From: Terriglobia bacterium
GTDB lineage: Bacteria; Acidobacteriota; Terriglobia; Terriglobales; Acidobacteriaceae
Assembly: GCA_020073215.1 (NCBI GenBank)
Contig: JAIQFO010000007.1
Location: 1-64,000, forward strand
DNA length: 64,000 nucleotides
Direction: 5' to 3'
The notes beneath the pieces are model-generated. The model was not told the origin of the DNA. It saw only the letters and a list, made by a program, of their open reading frames with translations, and did no database searches. Shown here in pieces: positions 54,408 through 62,342 of the stretch (the first letter of the stretch is position 1; each line of letters starts with the position of its first letter). The position numbers and the translations under genes were made by a program.

Positions 54408-55949
54408 ATGGCGAACGAAAGCGTGAGCAGCGTGGTGGATCCAGAAATGAAATCCGAAGGCACCCCCGAAGTCGGCGCCAAGGTTAACAACGACGCCTAC
54501 GAAACCATCCACTCCAAGTCGCCGCTGTTCTATGACCTCTACGAGCGCAAGTCGGAGTTGAAGCACCAGACCCACTACTGTCCCGGATGCGGACATGGCG
54601 TAGCCCACAAGTTGATTGCCGAGGCGTTGCAGGAACTCGGCCTGCAGGACAAGACGATCTTCGTGAGTCCGGTGGGTTGCTCGGTATTTGCCTACTACTA
54701 TTTTGACGTCGGGAACGTCCAGGCGCCGCACGGCCGTGCGCCCGCTACCGCCACGGGAATTAAACGATCCCGTCCCGACAAAATCGTTATTTCCTATCAG
54801 GGAGACGGTGATCTGGCGGCCATCGGCACCGCTGAGATTGTGCATGCCGCCAACCGCGGAGAGAAGATCACGGTCTTTTTCGTAAACAACGGAATCTATG
54901 GCATGACCGGTGGACAGATGGCGCCCACCACCCTGGTCGGGCAGAAGAGCACCACTTCCCCCTGGGGACGGCGTCCCTCGAACGAAGGCTTCCCTATCCA
55001 TATGGCGGAACTTCTCGCGACCCTGGAAGCGCCGGCCTACATCGAACGGGTGGCGCTTTCCGACAACAAGAACATTATGAAAGCGCGGCGGGCGATCCGT
55101 AAGGCGCTCGAGTTGCAGCGCGATGGCGTGGGTTTCTCGTTTGTAGAAATCTTGTCGCCCTGTCCGACCATCTGGGGCAAAGACCCGGTGGAGGCGCGGC
55201 GTTGGGTTCTAGACAAGATGACGCCAACCTTTCCGCTGAATGTCTTCCGCGACCGCCGGCCGGTAATTCCCGTAGGCACCGAGCCGCCGCAGCGCCCCGT
55301 GGCCGACGTGCTTGGCATCACGGCGAAAGCGGAAGCGCCTGATCTTTCCCTGCCGAAACATGCCCACCATTTCAAAGATGTCAAGATCAAGATCGCAGGC
55401 TTCGGAGGGCAGGGCGTGCTGCTGTTGGGGCAGCTCCTTATCGAAATGGGCATGCGCGAAGAACTGGAAGTAAGCTGGCTGCCGTCGTATGGGCCCGAGA
55501 TGCGTTCGGGCAGCGCGCACTGCCATGTCTGCTTGTCGAAGGAGCGAATTGGGTCGCCCCTGATCTCGCACCCCGATGTGCTCGTGGCCATGAACGAGTT
55601 CTCACTACGGAAGTTTGCCCACGAGGTAAACAGCGGCGGAATCATTCTCTACAATGGCTCGACCATTCCTGCCGACTTTGCCGCGCCCGAGGTGCAAGTG
55701 GTCGCCTTGCCGGCTTCGGAGATCGCCGACAAACTCGGCTCGACCATGGCCACCAACATCGTGATGCTGGGCGCGCTGCTGGAAGAAACCGAATGTCTGG
55801 CCCCCGGAACCGCATTGAGCGTGCTCGAAGACAAAGTGAAAAAACCCGCGCTGCTGGAAATTGACCGTAAGGCGCTCACCGCCGGCCGCCTGTTTATCGA
55901 TGAACAGGCGCACATTGGCGCGGTCAGTCAGCCCGACGGCTTCGCATAA
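54408..55949 (+). CDS. 2-oxoacid:ferredoxin oxidoreductase beta-gamma fusion
   Basis: A 513-residue fusion. Residues about 50-300 are the TPP-binding beta subunit: Fe-S cysteines in HYCPGCGHG, Mg/TPP motif YQGDGDLAAIGTAEIVHAA, and NNGIYGMTGGQMAPTT. Residues about 320-505 are the gamma subunit: KIAGFGGQGVLLLGQLL, SYGPEMRSGSAHCHV and SEIADKLGSTMATNIVMLGALLE. The subunits are usually separate genes. The fused order beta then gamma matches the operon order in many bacteria. It follows the alpha gene by 42 bp, with GGAGGA upstream. Confidence 0.93.
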   Translation: MANESVSSVVDPEMKSEGTPEVGAKVNNDAYETIHSKSPLFYDLYERKSELKHQTHYCPGCGHGVAHKLIAEALQELGLQDKTIFVSPVGCSVFAYYYFDVGNVQAPHGRAPATATGIKRSRPDKIVISYQGDGDLAAIGTAEIVHAANRGEKITVFFVNNGIYGMTGGQMAPTTLVGQKSTTSPWGRRPSNEGFPIHMAELLATLEAPAYIERVALSDNKNIMKARRAIRKALELQRDGVGFSFVEILSPCPTIWGKDPVEARRWVLDKMTPTFPLNVFRDRRPVIPVGTEPPQRPVADVLGITAKAEAPDLSLPKHAHHFKDVKIKIAGFGGQGVLLLGQLLIEMGMREELEVSWLPSYGPEMRSGSAHCHVCLSKERIGSPLISHPDVLVAMNEFSLRKFAHEVNSGGIILYNGSTIPADFAAPEVQVVALPASEIADKLGSTMATNIVMLGALLEETECLAPGTALSVLEDKVKKPALLEIDRKALTAGRLFIDEQAHIGAVSQPDGFA

Positions 55950-56039
55950 CAGTCCGTCGCGCAAGTCGGGCAGGTGCTGCACCAACGGCACCTTTCATGA
56001 TTTGTCGTCGCGATTGTGATTGGTCATTCTGATAGTGAT

Positions 56040-56070
56040 TTGTCATCCTGAGCGAAGCGAAGGATCTGCT
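56040..56070. repeat. TGTCATCCTGAGCGAAG dispersed motif
   Basis: It begins TGTCATCCTGAGCGAAGCG and runs to GGATCTGC. This word is recalled as widespread in intergenic DNA of many environmental bacteria. It lies in the gap before ygfZ. Confidence 0.6.
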
Positions 56071-56204
56071 TTTCTGCCCAGCGGGATATCCTCCAGCCAT
56101 TCGACCGTTATCGTCTCGTGGTAAAAACCCCTCTTATTGCTCAACCCGCCAAGGCCGGCTGCCGCTCGGAGAACGCCCCTTCGCTATAATCAAAGTTTGA
56201 GCTT

Positions 56205-57242
56205 ATGACTTCGACGGCACTTTCTGGGGCAAATCCAAGTGAGCACGGCGGCGCGGCAACCGCGCCCGACTTCGGCGATACTCGCGCCGAGTTCCAAGCC
56301 TTGCTCTCAGGGTGCGGCCTCTATGACCTCAGTTGGCGGACCAAAATCGCGGTCACCGGCGGCGACCGCGTCCGCTGGCTGAATGGTATGGTCTCGAACA
56401 ACGTTCGCGATCTTGCCCCCGGCCGCGGCGTCTATGCCTTCCTGCTGAACGCGCAAGGCCGCATTCAGGCCGACCTCTATGCCTTTCAGCGCGGCGACTC
56501 GCTGCTGGTGGATATGGAACGCGGTCAGCGAGACAAAATCCTTCAACTCTTTGATCACTACATCATCGCCGACGATGTGGAGATCGTCGACATCAGCGCC
56601 AAGCTCACCGCGCTCGGCCTGACTGGACCCGAATCGCGCCAGGTTCTCGAACGCGCCCAGATCGCCGTTCCCGATCTCGCACATTTGCAGTTCGCCGAAG
56701 TTAGCTGGCAACAGAAGACCATCACGCTGCTCCACTCCGGCGAGGAAGCGCACGAGTCCTGGCAACTCTGGGTTGCTCCTGAACATGCAGGCGAATTGTG
56801 GGACGCGCTGCGCCAGGCCGGTGCGCGGCCCATCGGAACCGCGGCGTTGAATCTGTTCCGCATCTCGCGCGGCATCCCGCAATTTGGCGTGGATATCCGC
56901 GAGCGCGACCTGCCCCAGGAAACCGGGCAAACCCGCGCCTTGAATTTCACCAAAGGTTGCTACTTAGGTCAGGAGATCGTGGAACGCATCCGTTCGCGCG
57001 GCGCCGTGCATCGCGAGTTCACCGCCTTCGCCGTCGAGGGCACGTTGCCCGAACCCGGCGCAAAGATTCTCCCCGGAGAAAACGAAGAGAAGGAAGTCGG
57101 CGAGATCACCAGCAGTGCGATTTTGCCTCTGCCCGCCGGCGATCGCCCCGTCGCATTGGGCTACCTGCGCCGCGAGGCTGCGGGAAAAGATTTGCGCGCG
57201 GGCACGGCAAAGCTGAGGCCGGCATCCATGCCCCTTGCCTGA
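56205..57242 (+). CDS. ygfZ: YgfZ/GcvT-type folate-binding protein
   Basis: A 345-residue folate-dependent protein related to the glycine cleavage T-protein. The YgfZ signature is NFTKGCYLGQEIVERI (conserved Cys) near residue 250, and the N-terminal region includes RVRWLNGMVSNNVRDL. YgfZ assists repair or assembly of some Fe-S clusters, for example in MiaB-type enzymes, in the cytoplasm; it is of general use in a genome rich in ferredoxin enzymes. A TATAAT lies at 56185-56190, so the transcript may start within about 10 nt of the ATG, suggesting leaderless or near-leaderless translation. Confidence 0.88.
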   Translation: MTSTALSGANPSEHGGAATAPDFGDTRAEFQALLSGCGLYDLSWRTKIAVTGGDRVRWLNGMVSNNVRDLAPGRGVYAFLLNAQGRIQADLYAFQRGDSLLVDMERGQRDKILQLFDHYIIADDVEIVDISAKLTALGLTGPESRQVLERAQIAVPDLAHLQFAEVSWQQKTITLLHSGEEAHESWQLWVAPEHAGELWDALRQAGARPIGTAALNLFRISRGIPQFGVDIRERDLPQETGQTRALNFTKGCYLGQEIVERIRSRGAVHREFTAFAVEGTLPEPGAKILPGENEEKEVGEITSSAILPLPAGDRPVALGYLRREAAGKDLRAGTAKLRPASMPLA

Positions 57243-57277
57243 TCTTCAAAAAGAGTTTCAACCGACTGGGTAACGAT

Positions 57278-57892
57278 ATGGCTCAAAAGAGAAAAGAAGA
57301 AAGCGAATTCAAAGTGAGCGACAAGCGCTTGTTCACCGCCGACGGAGAACTGCGCGATTCCGCGGAAGAACAAGCACCCACGCCCGCCGCCGCGACCGCA
57401 CCCGCTGCCCCGACGCCAGCCGTCTCGGCGTCTGTTTCAACGTTGCCAGAAGCGGCATCCACTCAAGTCGCTTCCAAGCCAGACCCGGACATTCCCCCGC
57501 CGCCCACCGCCCACGAGCAGCAGGCGCAGCACGATGCCTACCGGCAGTCGTCGCGCGATCTCGATTCCCGAGTCGAATTGAGTGGACACTCGGCCAAGGA
57601 GCTCGAAGTAACTTTTGAGCGCTTCATGGCCTCGCTCTACATGACCGCCATGATGCAACTCGGGCTGATGCACGAACAGGGCGGCCAGCCCGGAGTCGAC
57701 TTGATCGGCGCGCGGCAAACCATCGACACCCTCGGCATGATCGCCGAGAAAACCAAGGGCAATCTCACTTCAAAGGAGCAGGGATTTCTGCAAAACTGCC
57801 TCTATGAACTGCGTATGGCCTACGTGGAAGTAACCAACGCTCTGGCGAGGCCTCCGCAGACGCCCGGTCCAGTCACGGGAACCAACGGCTGA
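57278..57892 (+). CDS. DUF1844-domain protein
   Basis: A 204-residue soluble protein. Residues 1-100 are disordered and Ala/Pro/Thr rich. Residues about 105-190 match the DUF1844 type (FERFMASLYMTAMMQLGLM, DLIGARQTIDTLGMIAEKTKGNLT, EQGFLQNCLYELRMAYVEV). The function is unknown. The ATG at 57278 is chosen because the longer open frame upstream lies inside ygfZ. It overlaps the next gene by one base (TGATG). Conserved linkage of DUF1844 with a metallo-hydrolase gene is plausible but not verified. Confidence 0.85.
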   Translation: MAQKRKEESEFKVSDKRLFTADGELRDSAEEQAPTPAAATAPAAPTPAVSASVSTLPEAASTQVASKPDPDIPPPPTAHEQQAQHDAYRQSSRDLDSRVELSGHSAKELEVTFERFMASLYMTAMMQLGLMHEQGGQPGVDLIGARQTIDTLGMIAEKTKGNLTSKEQGFLQNCLYELRMAYVEVTNALARPPQTPGPVTGTNG

Positions 57893-58686
57893 TGCAGGCG
57901 ACTCTGACGGTACTGGGCAGCGGCACGTCGATGGGAGTTCCCACCATCGGCTGCGACTGCGCTGTCTGCCGTTCGCTCGATCCGCACGACCGGCGCACCC
58001 GCCCTTCCGTGATGGTCAGCTACCGTGATCCTCAAGACAATGCCCGCCACGTCATGATCGACAGCACTCCGGACTTTCGGGAGCAGGCGCTGCGCGAAAA
58101 GATCATGCACCTCGATGCCGTGCTCTACACGCACACCCACGCCGACCACATCCTGGGAATCGACGACCTGCGCCCCCTGACTTATCGCCACAAGCCCGGC
58201 AAGCTGCCCCTTTATGCCACGCCGCGAGCCTGCGAATTTCTGCGCAGTATGTTCCGCTATATTTTCGAAGCCGAATATAAGTTCGGCGGGCTCCCGCTAG
58301 TCGACCTACGGCCCATCGAAGGCCCGGTCGAACTGTTCGGTGCGCGCTTCGAGCCGGTGACGGTAATCCACGGCGAAACTCCGATCATTGGTTTCCGTTT
58401 CGGATCGGCCGCCTACTTGACCGATCACAGCGAAGTTCCGACCGAAACACTGGAGAAGTTGAGGGGCCTCGACATTCTTTTTCTGGATGCGTTGCGCTAC
58501 CAGCCGCATCCCACCCATTCAACCGTAGAACAGTCGTTGAAGATCGCGGAAGAACTGAAACCAAAGCGCACGTTTTTTACGCACATCTGCCACGACCTGG
58601 AGCACAAGGCGACCAATGCCGCGTTGCCGCCGGACGTACGGCTGGCGTTTGATGGAATGAAGCTGGAGTTTGAAATTTTAGGATAA
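57892..58686 (+). CDS. MBL-fold metallo-hydrolase (PhnP-like)
   Basis: A 264-residue metallo-beta-lactamase-fold phosphodiesterase-like enzyme. It starts ATLTVLGSGTSMGVPTIGCDCAVC, a motif of the PhnP/lipoate-salvage-type family with a Zn-binding Cys knuckle. Metal ligands are visible in THTHADHILGIDDLRPL, and downstream His/Asp in VIHGETPIIGF, YLTDHSEVP and FFTHICHDL. It probably hydrolyses cyclic or activated phosphodiesters in the cytoplasm; the true substrate is unknown. Confidence 0.87.
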   Translation: MQATLTVLGSGTSMGVPTIGCDCAVCRSLDPHDRRTRPSVMVSYRDPQDNARHVMIDSTPDFREQALREKIMHLDAVLYTHTHADHILGIDDLRPLTYRHKPGKLPLYATPRACEFLRSMFRYIFEAEYKFGGLPLVDLRPIEGPVELFGARFEPVTVIHGETPIIGFRFGSAAYLTDHSEVPTETLEKLRGLDILFLDALRYQPHPTHSTVEQSLKIAEELKPKRTFFTHICHDLEHKATNAALPPDVRLAFDGMKLEFEILG

Positions 58687-58692
58687 AGAGTC

Positions 58693-58783
58693 AACCGCAG
58701 AGATCGCAGAGTTCGCAGGGAATTTAGGAAAAATCGGTTTTTCGCCATGATTTTTCTCTGCGCTCTCGGCGTCCTCTGCGGTT
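58693..58783. repeat. AACCGCAGAG inverted repeat
   Basis: AACCGCAGAG (58693-58702) pairs with CTCTGCGGTT (58774-58783), and inner segments such as CGCAGAG and CTCTGCG also pair. It fills the gap before ribF and may be a terminator or a dispersed element. Confidence 0.7.
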
Positions 58784-58793
58784 AATAGCTTTC

Positions 58794-59747
58794 ATGAACG
58801 TCTTTCACAAACTCGACGATATTCCCCGCGACTTCGGTCCCGCGCTGGTCAGCGTCGGTAATTTTGACGGGGTACACCGCGCGCACCGCCGCGTGATCGA
58901 CGAAATCGTGCGGCGGGCGAAAGCCGGGAACGCGCGTTCGGTGGTGGTCACCTTTGAGCCCCACCCTGCCCGCATCCTGCGTCCCGAACAGAACCTGAAA
59001 TTACTGACTCCGCTTCCGGAAAAATTGCGCCTGCTCGAAGCGACCGGGATCGACGCGGTAGTGCTGCTTCCCTTCTCGCGCGATCTTTCGCTGATGACGC
59101 CGCACCAGTTTGTCCATGAGATTCTGAAAAAGCGCCTGCATGCCCGCGAAGTCCACGAAGGCTTCAACTTCCACTTCGGACGCAAGGCGGCGGGAAACAT
59201 TCAAATGCTGCGCGAGTTGGGCTGGGAAATGGGATTTGACGTCCACGATTATTCCGAAATGCGCCTGCGCGGCGAGTCGGTTTCGAGCAGCCACATCCGA
59301 AGGTTGCTTTCCGAAGGCCGCGTGAGCCGGGCACGCCATCTGCTGGCGCGGCCGTTCAGCATTCTCTCGACCGCCGGGCGAGGCCGCGGATATGGAGCGA
59401 AATATACGGTCCCGACCATCAATCTGGCGCACTATGAAGAACTCGTGCCCAAGGATGGCGTGTACATCACTCGTACAAGAATCGGCAAGGAGTGTTTTGA
59501 TTCGGTCACGAATGTCGGAAACCGGCCCACGTTCGGCGCGGATTCCTTTGCCATTGAAACTCACCTGCTAAATTTCCATCCCATTGCGCTTTCGGCGGAA
59601 ACAGAAGTCGAACTGCATTTCCTGGATCGTCTGCGCGATGAGATCAAGTTTCCGTCGGTTGACGCTCTCAAAGAGCAGATCGGACGGGATGTGCGGAAGG
59701 CGCAGAAGTATCTGCGGCGGCTGGAGCAGGCGGGGGTTCGTTCCTAG
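58794..59747 (+). CDS. ribF: Bifunctional riboflavin kinase/FMN adenylyltransferase
   Basis: A 317-residue RibF that converts riboflavin to FMN and FAD. The nucleotidyltransferase domain has SVGNFDGVHRAHRRVIDE and VTFEPHPARIL, then HEGFNFHFGRKAAGN and VSSSHIRRLLSEG. The C-terminal kinase domain has GRGRGYGAKYTVPTINL, DGVYITRTRIG and TNVGNRPTFG. Normal length. No good ribosome binding site was seen before the ATG. It supplies FAD to the many flavoproteins in this window but is not obviously co-regulated. Confidence 0.95.
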   Translation: MNVFHKLDDIPRDFGPALVSVGNFDGVHRAHRRVIDEIVRRAKAGNARSVVVTFEPHPARILRPEQNLKLLTPLPEKLRLLEATGIDAVVLLPFSRDLSLMTPHQFVHEILKKRLHAREVHEGFNFHFGRKAAGNIQMLRELGWEMGFDVHDYSEMRLRGESVSSSHIRRLLSEGRVSRARHLLARPFSILSTAGRGRGYGAKYTVPTINLAHYEELVPKDGVYITRTRIGKECFDSVTNVGNRPTFGADSFAIETHLLNFHPIALSAETEVELHFLDRLRDEIKFPSVDALKEQIGRDVRKAQKYLRRLEQAGVRS

Positions 59748-59841
59748 CGGGCAGAACCTGTCTGCGGCCTATGCGGCGGTTCCTGGGGCGATTTTTCTAT
59801 CGTCTGTGAACGCTTTCAGGCACAATTGCAGCGGTGTACGT

Positions 59842-60357
59842 ATGACCCGAATGTTCTGCCAGTCCATCATCTTTGCATTATTTGCCACCATCGCAATCGC
59901 ACAGACCATCCCGAGCGAATTATGGGGAAGATGGGTCATTCGGCGTGAACTTCCCACCTCGACAATTACTTGCTGGGGCGAAACCGAAGCCAGAGCAATC
60001 ATTGGTACCGAAATCGAATACAGGGCTGACTCTTTCCGGTGGAAGGATAAGATTGCTAGGCATCCGACTGCTGATGTATCGGTCGTCACTGCGAAGCAAT
60101 TCCACGATTAGAATTCAGGCGGAGGTGCAAACAGTTCTCAGGTAAGCTTCGGCCAGTTGGGTATCAAAGCAGCCAAGGCCAAACAGGTGACCATCAATCA
60201 TGCCGGCACGACATCGTAACTTCCCGGCGAACCATCGGAAATTCCCGGTGATGTCGTTCTTCTGAAAAACAACAACACAATCGTTTTTTCCGTCTGTAAC
60301 GTCTACTTCGAGGCCAAGCGAATCGTTGCGTCGATCCCCAGCCAGGGAAATCGGTGA
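59842..60357 (+). pseudogene. Secreted hypothetical protein, two in-frame stops
   Basis: The ATG at 59842 starts a 172-codon reading frame: a signal peptide (SIIFALFATIAIAQ), then SELWGRWVIRRELPTSTITCWGE. A TAG at 60109-60111 interrupts it after KQFHD. The same frame then continues as NSGGGANSSQVSFGQLGIKA to a TAA at 60217-60219, and again through IPGDVVLLKNNNTIVFSVCN to TGA at 60355. The continuous protein-like character across both stops indicates a recently inactivated gene. TAG could arise from GAG by one change. The family is recalled only as acidobacterial hypothetical exported proteins. Confidence 0.7.
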
Positions 60358-60520
60358 CGATCTGGGGGGCCGCCATGGGGCGTTATACGTTCCGTGCAAA
60401 CAGATAACGTTAAGAACGTCCGTTCACAGCCCCTTATCGAATCCTGAACGAACGGCGGGTTTTCACGCTTCTATAGTCTTCGACCACCAACCCCGCTCCA
60501 CTGATACAATCGCTCCCCAC

Positions 60521-61849
60521 ATGGCCATCGGCCCCATCCAGCTCCTGAAGCAAGCGAACCCCGGACAGCGCCGCACCCTACTGGCGGCGGCTCTAGGCTG
60601 GATGCTCGACGCCTTCGACGCCATGTTGTACGCGCTGGTCCTGACGTACGTGATGCGCGATCTAGGCATGTCGAAGGCGACTTCTGGCCTGCTATACACG
60701 CTCACGCTTCTGGCTTCGGGCGTAGGCGGACTGCTCTTCGGCTTCCTCGCCGACCGCATCGGACGCAAGCGCGCCCTGATGCTCAGCATCCTCACGTATT
60801 CGATCTGCTCGTTCGCGTCCGGCCTTTCGACCACCGTTCTGATGCTGGCGGTGTTTCGTTTCATCCTGGGACTCGGCATGGGAGGCGAGTGGAACACAGG
60901 CGCAACCCTGGTCGCCGAAACCTGGCCCGACGAGTTGCGAGCCAAGGCAATAGCCATCGTGCAGAGTTCCTGGGCCATCGGCTATGCGTTGGCGGCGCTG
61001 GTCGCGGGCATTGTTTTGCATTACGCCAACTGGCGAATGGTGTTCTTCGTCGGAATTCTCCCCGCCCTGGTTACGCTCTGGATACGGAAAGACGTGCCGG
61101 AATCTCAGCTCTGGCTGGATCACCATGAGGCAACAAGACCCGCGATTCCGGGCGTTGTTCCCCAGTCTGATGCCGGCGGTTCGCGGACAGGAGTGTCCGC
61201 GCTACACGATCAGGTCGTCCTCCAGTCCCCGGCACACGATTCCTTTTCCCTCATCTTTCGCACGCCCTATGCCAAGAGCACCATCGTTCTTCTCCTGCTC
61301 AACTTCTTCGGATTGTTTGCCTGGTGGGGACTCTTCAGCTGGATTCCTCCTTATCTTTCGCTTCCCGTCGCGCAAGGCGGGCGCGGCTTCGGCATTATGG
61401 GCACGACCGCTCTGCTCCTAGTGCTCAACTTGTTCGGCATGTTTCCCGGATACATCAGCTTCGGCTGGGCCGCCGATCACCTGGGCCGCCGCAAAGCTTT
61501 CATGCTGTATCTCTTCGCCGCCGCCCTGCTGGTGCCTGTCTACGCCATAGCGCGTTCGCAGGCCGTGCTGCTGGTACTGGGCGCCGTGGTCGCATTCTTC
61601 GGGACGGGATTCTTCTCCGGCTCCGGCCTCATCGGCAGCGAAATCTTCCCTACCCACGTGCGGGCGCGCGCCTTGGGCTTCACCTACAACGGTGCACGCG
61701 CGCTGAGTTCCGTCGCGCCCTGGGTCATTGGACGGGTCGGCCAGGCCAAGGGCCTAAGCTGGGCTTTCTATCTGTGCGGCGCGGGATTCATGTTCGCGTG
61801 CCTCATGGCGACGCAACTCCCGGAGACGAAGGGGAGGGCGTTGGAATGA
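60521..61849 (+). CDS. MFS transporter (AAHS/sialate-type)
   Basis: A 442-residue twelve-helix secondary carrier. It has the MFS loop 2-3 motif FGFLADRIGRKRALM and its counterpart GWAADHLGRRKAFML in the second half, plus MGGEWNTGATLVAETWPDELRAKA, typical of the aromatic-acid/sialate H+ symporter group. It probably imports an organic acid with protons. The ATG at 60521 lacks a ribosome binding site, but it immediately precedes the conserved start. Residues about 221-229 in the central cytoplasmic loop are encoded by a palindromic repeat (61182-61207). The 3' end overlaps the convergent DUF2569 gene by 47 bp. Confidence 0.88.
   Translation: MAIGPIQLLKQANPGQRRTLLAAALGWMLDAFDAMLYALVLTYVMRDLGMSKATSGLLYTLTLLASGVGGLLFGFLADRIGRKRALMLSILTYSICSFASGLSTTVLMLAVFRFILGLGMGGEWNTGATLVAETWPDELRAKAIAIVQSSWAIGYALAALVAGIVLHYANWRMVFFVGILPALVTLWIRKDVPESQLWLDHHEATRPAIPGVVPQSDAGGSRTGVSALHDQVVLQSPAHDSFSLIFRTPYAKSTIVLLLLNFFGLFAWWGLFSWIPPYLSLPVAQGGRGFGIMGTTALLLVLNLFGMFPGYISFGWAADHLGRRKAFMLYLFAAALLVPVYAIARSQAVLLVLGAVVAFFGTGFFSGSGLIGSEIFPTHVRARALGFTYNGARALSSVAPWVIGRVGQAKGLSWAFYLCGAGFMFACLMATQLPETKGRALE
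61182..61207. repeat. Dispersed palindromic repeat, family B, copy 2, inside MFS gene
   Basis: The stem GCGGACA/TGTCCGC with loop GGAG is followed by GCTACAC. It matches the reverse complement of 10407-10432 at 24 of 26 bases and is read in frame as RTGVSALH. Confidence 0.8.
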
Positions 61850-62315
61850 ACCCATCGTCGGCTGCATAGGTCAGGCGAACACGTCTCGACCGCACAAGGT
61901 AGGCATACCAAACACAGGCATAAACCCCTCGGTTGAAGAGAATTCGCGGAATATTAAAATGAAGGCCGACTAGTCTGTAACTCGAATACAGAATCCCAAC
62001 CGTCAAAACCGACACGATGAGATAGGTCTTGGTGACCTCGGGAGCATGACGATTGCTACTCCACAGCATGATTCCAGAAACACAGCTGAATAGAGCCAAG
62101 CCTATATAAACAGCGACCATAATCGAAAGACGAAGAATTCCCCCTTGCGTCAAATGCTTTGGAGACAGAAGAATCTCAAAGGCTTGGACCGCAATTCGCA
62201 ATTGCCAAAAAGGGGCCGCAAAAGTCAGACTTAAGATCAAAACCACGAGCCAGCCGCCGACTCCGTTTAATCTTTCAGAGCCATCCTGGGGCCGTGCTGA
62301 ATCTATGGTCAACAT
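61803..62315 (-). CDS. DUF2569-like membrane protein
   Basis: A 170-residue protein with four predicted membrane helices. GVGGWLVVLILSLT near the start and YLVRSRRVRLTYA near the end fit the DUF2569 pattern. The function is unknown. The ATG at 62315 is preferred over an in-frame GTG at 62327; neither has a clear ribosome binding site. The C-terminal tail (DDGFIPTPSPSS) overlaps the MFS gene on the opposite strand. Confidence 0.7.
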   Translation of the reverse strand: MLTIDSARPQDGSERLNGVGGWLVVLILSLTFAAPFWQLRIAVQAFEILLSPKHLTQGGILRLSIMVAVYIGLALFSCVSGIMLWSSNRHAPEVTKTYLIVSVLTVGILYSSYRLVGLHFNIPRILFNRGVYACVWYAYLVRSRRVRLTYAADDGFIPTPSPSSPGVASP

Positions 62316-62342
62316 TGTGTAGGTCACGGCTAAGTCAATACT

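Noticed and set aside
60115-60399. Minus-strand 94-codon ORF opposite the pseudogene
   Set aside because: Plus-strand protein-like character across the stops is stronger, and there is no start signal on the minus strand.
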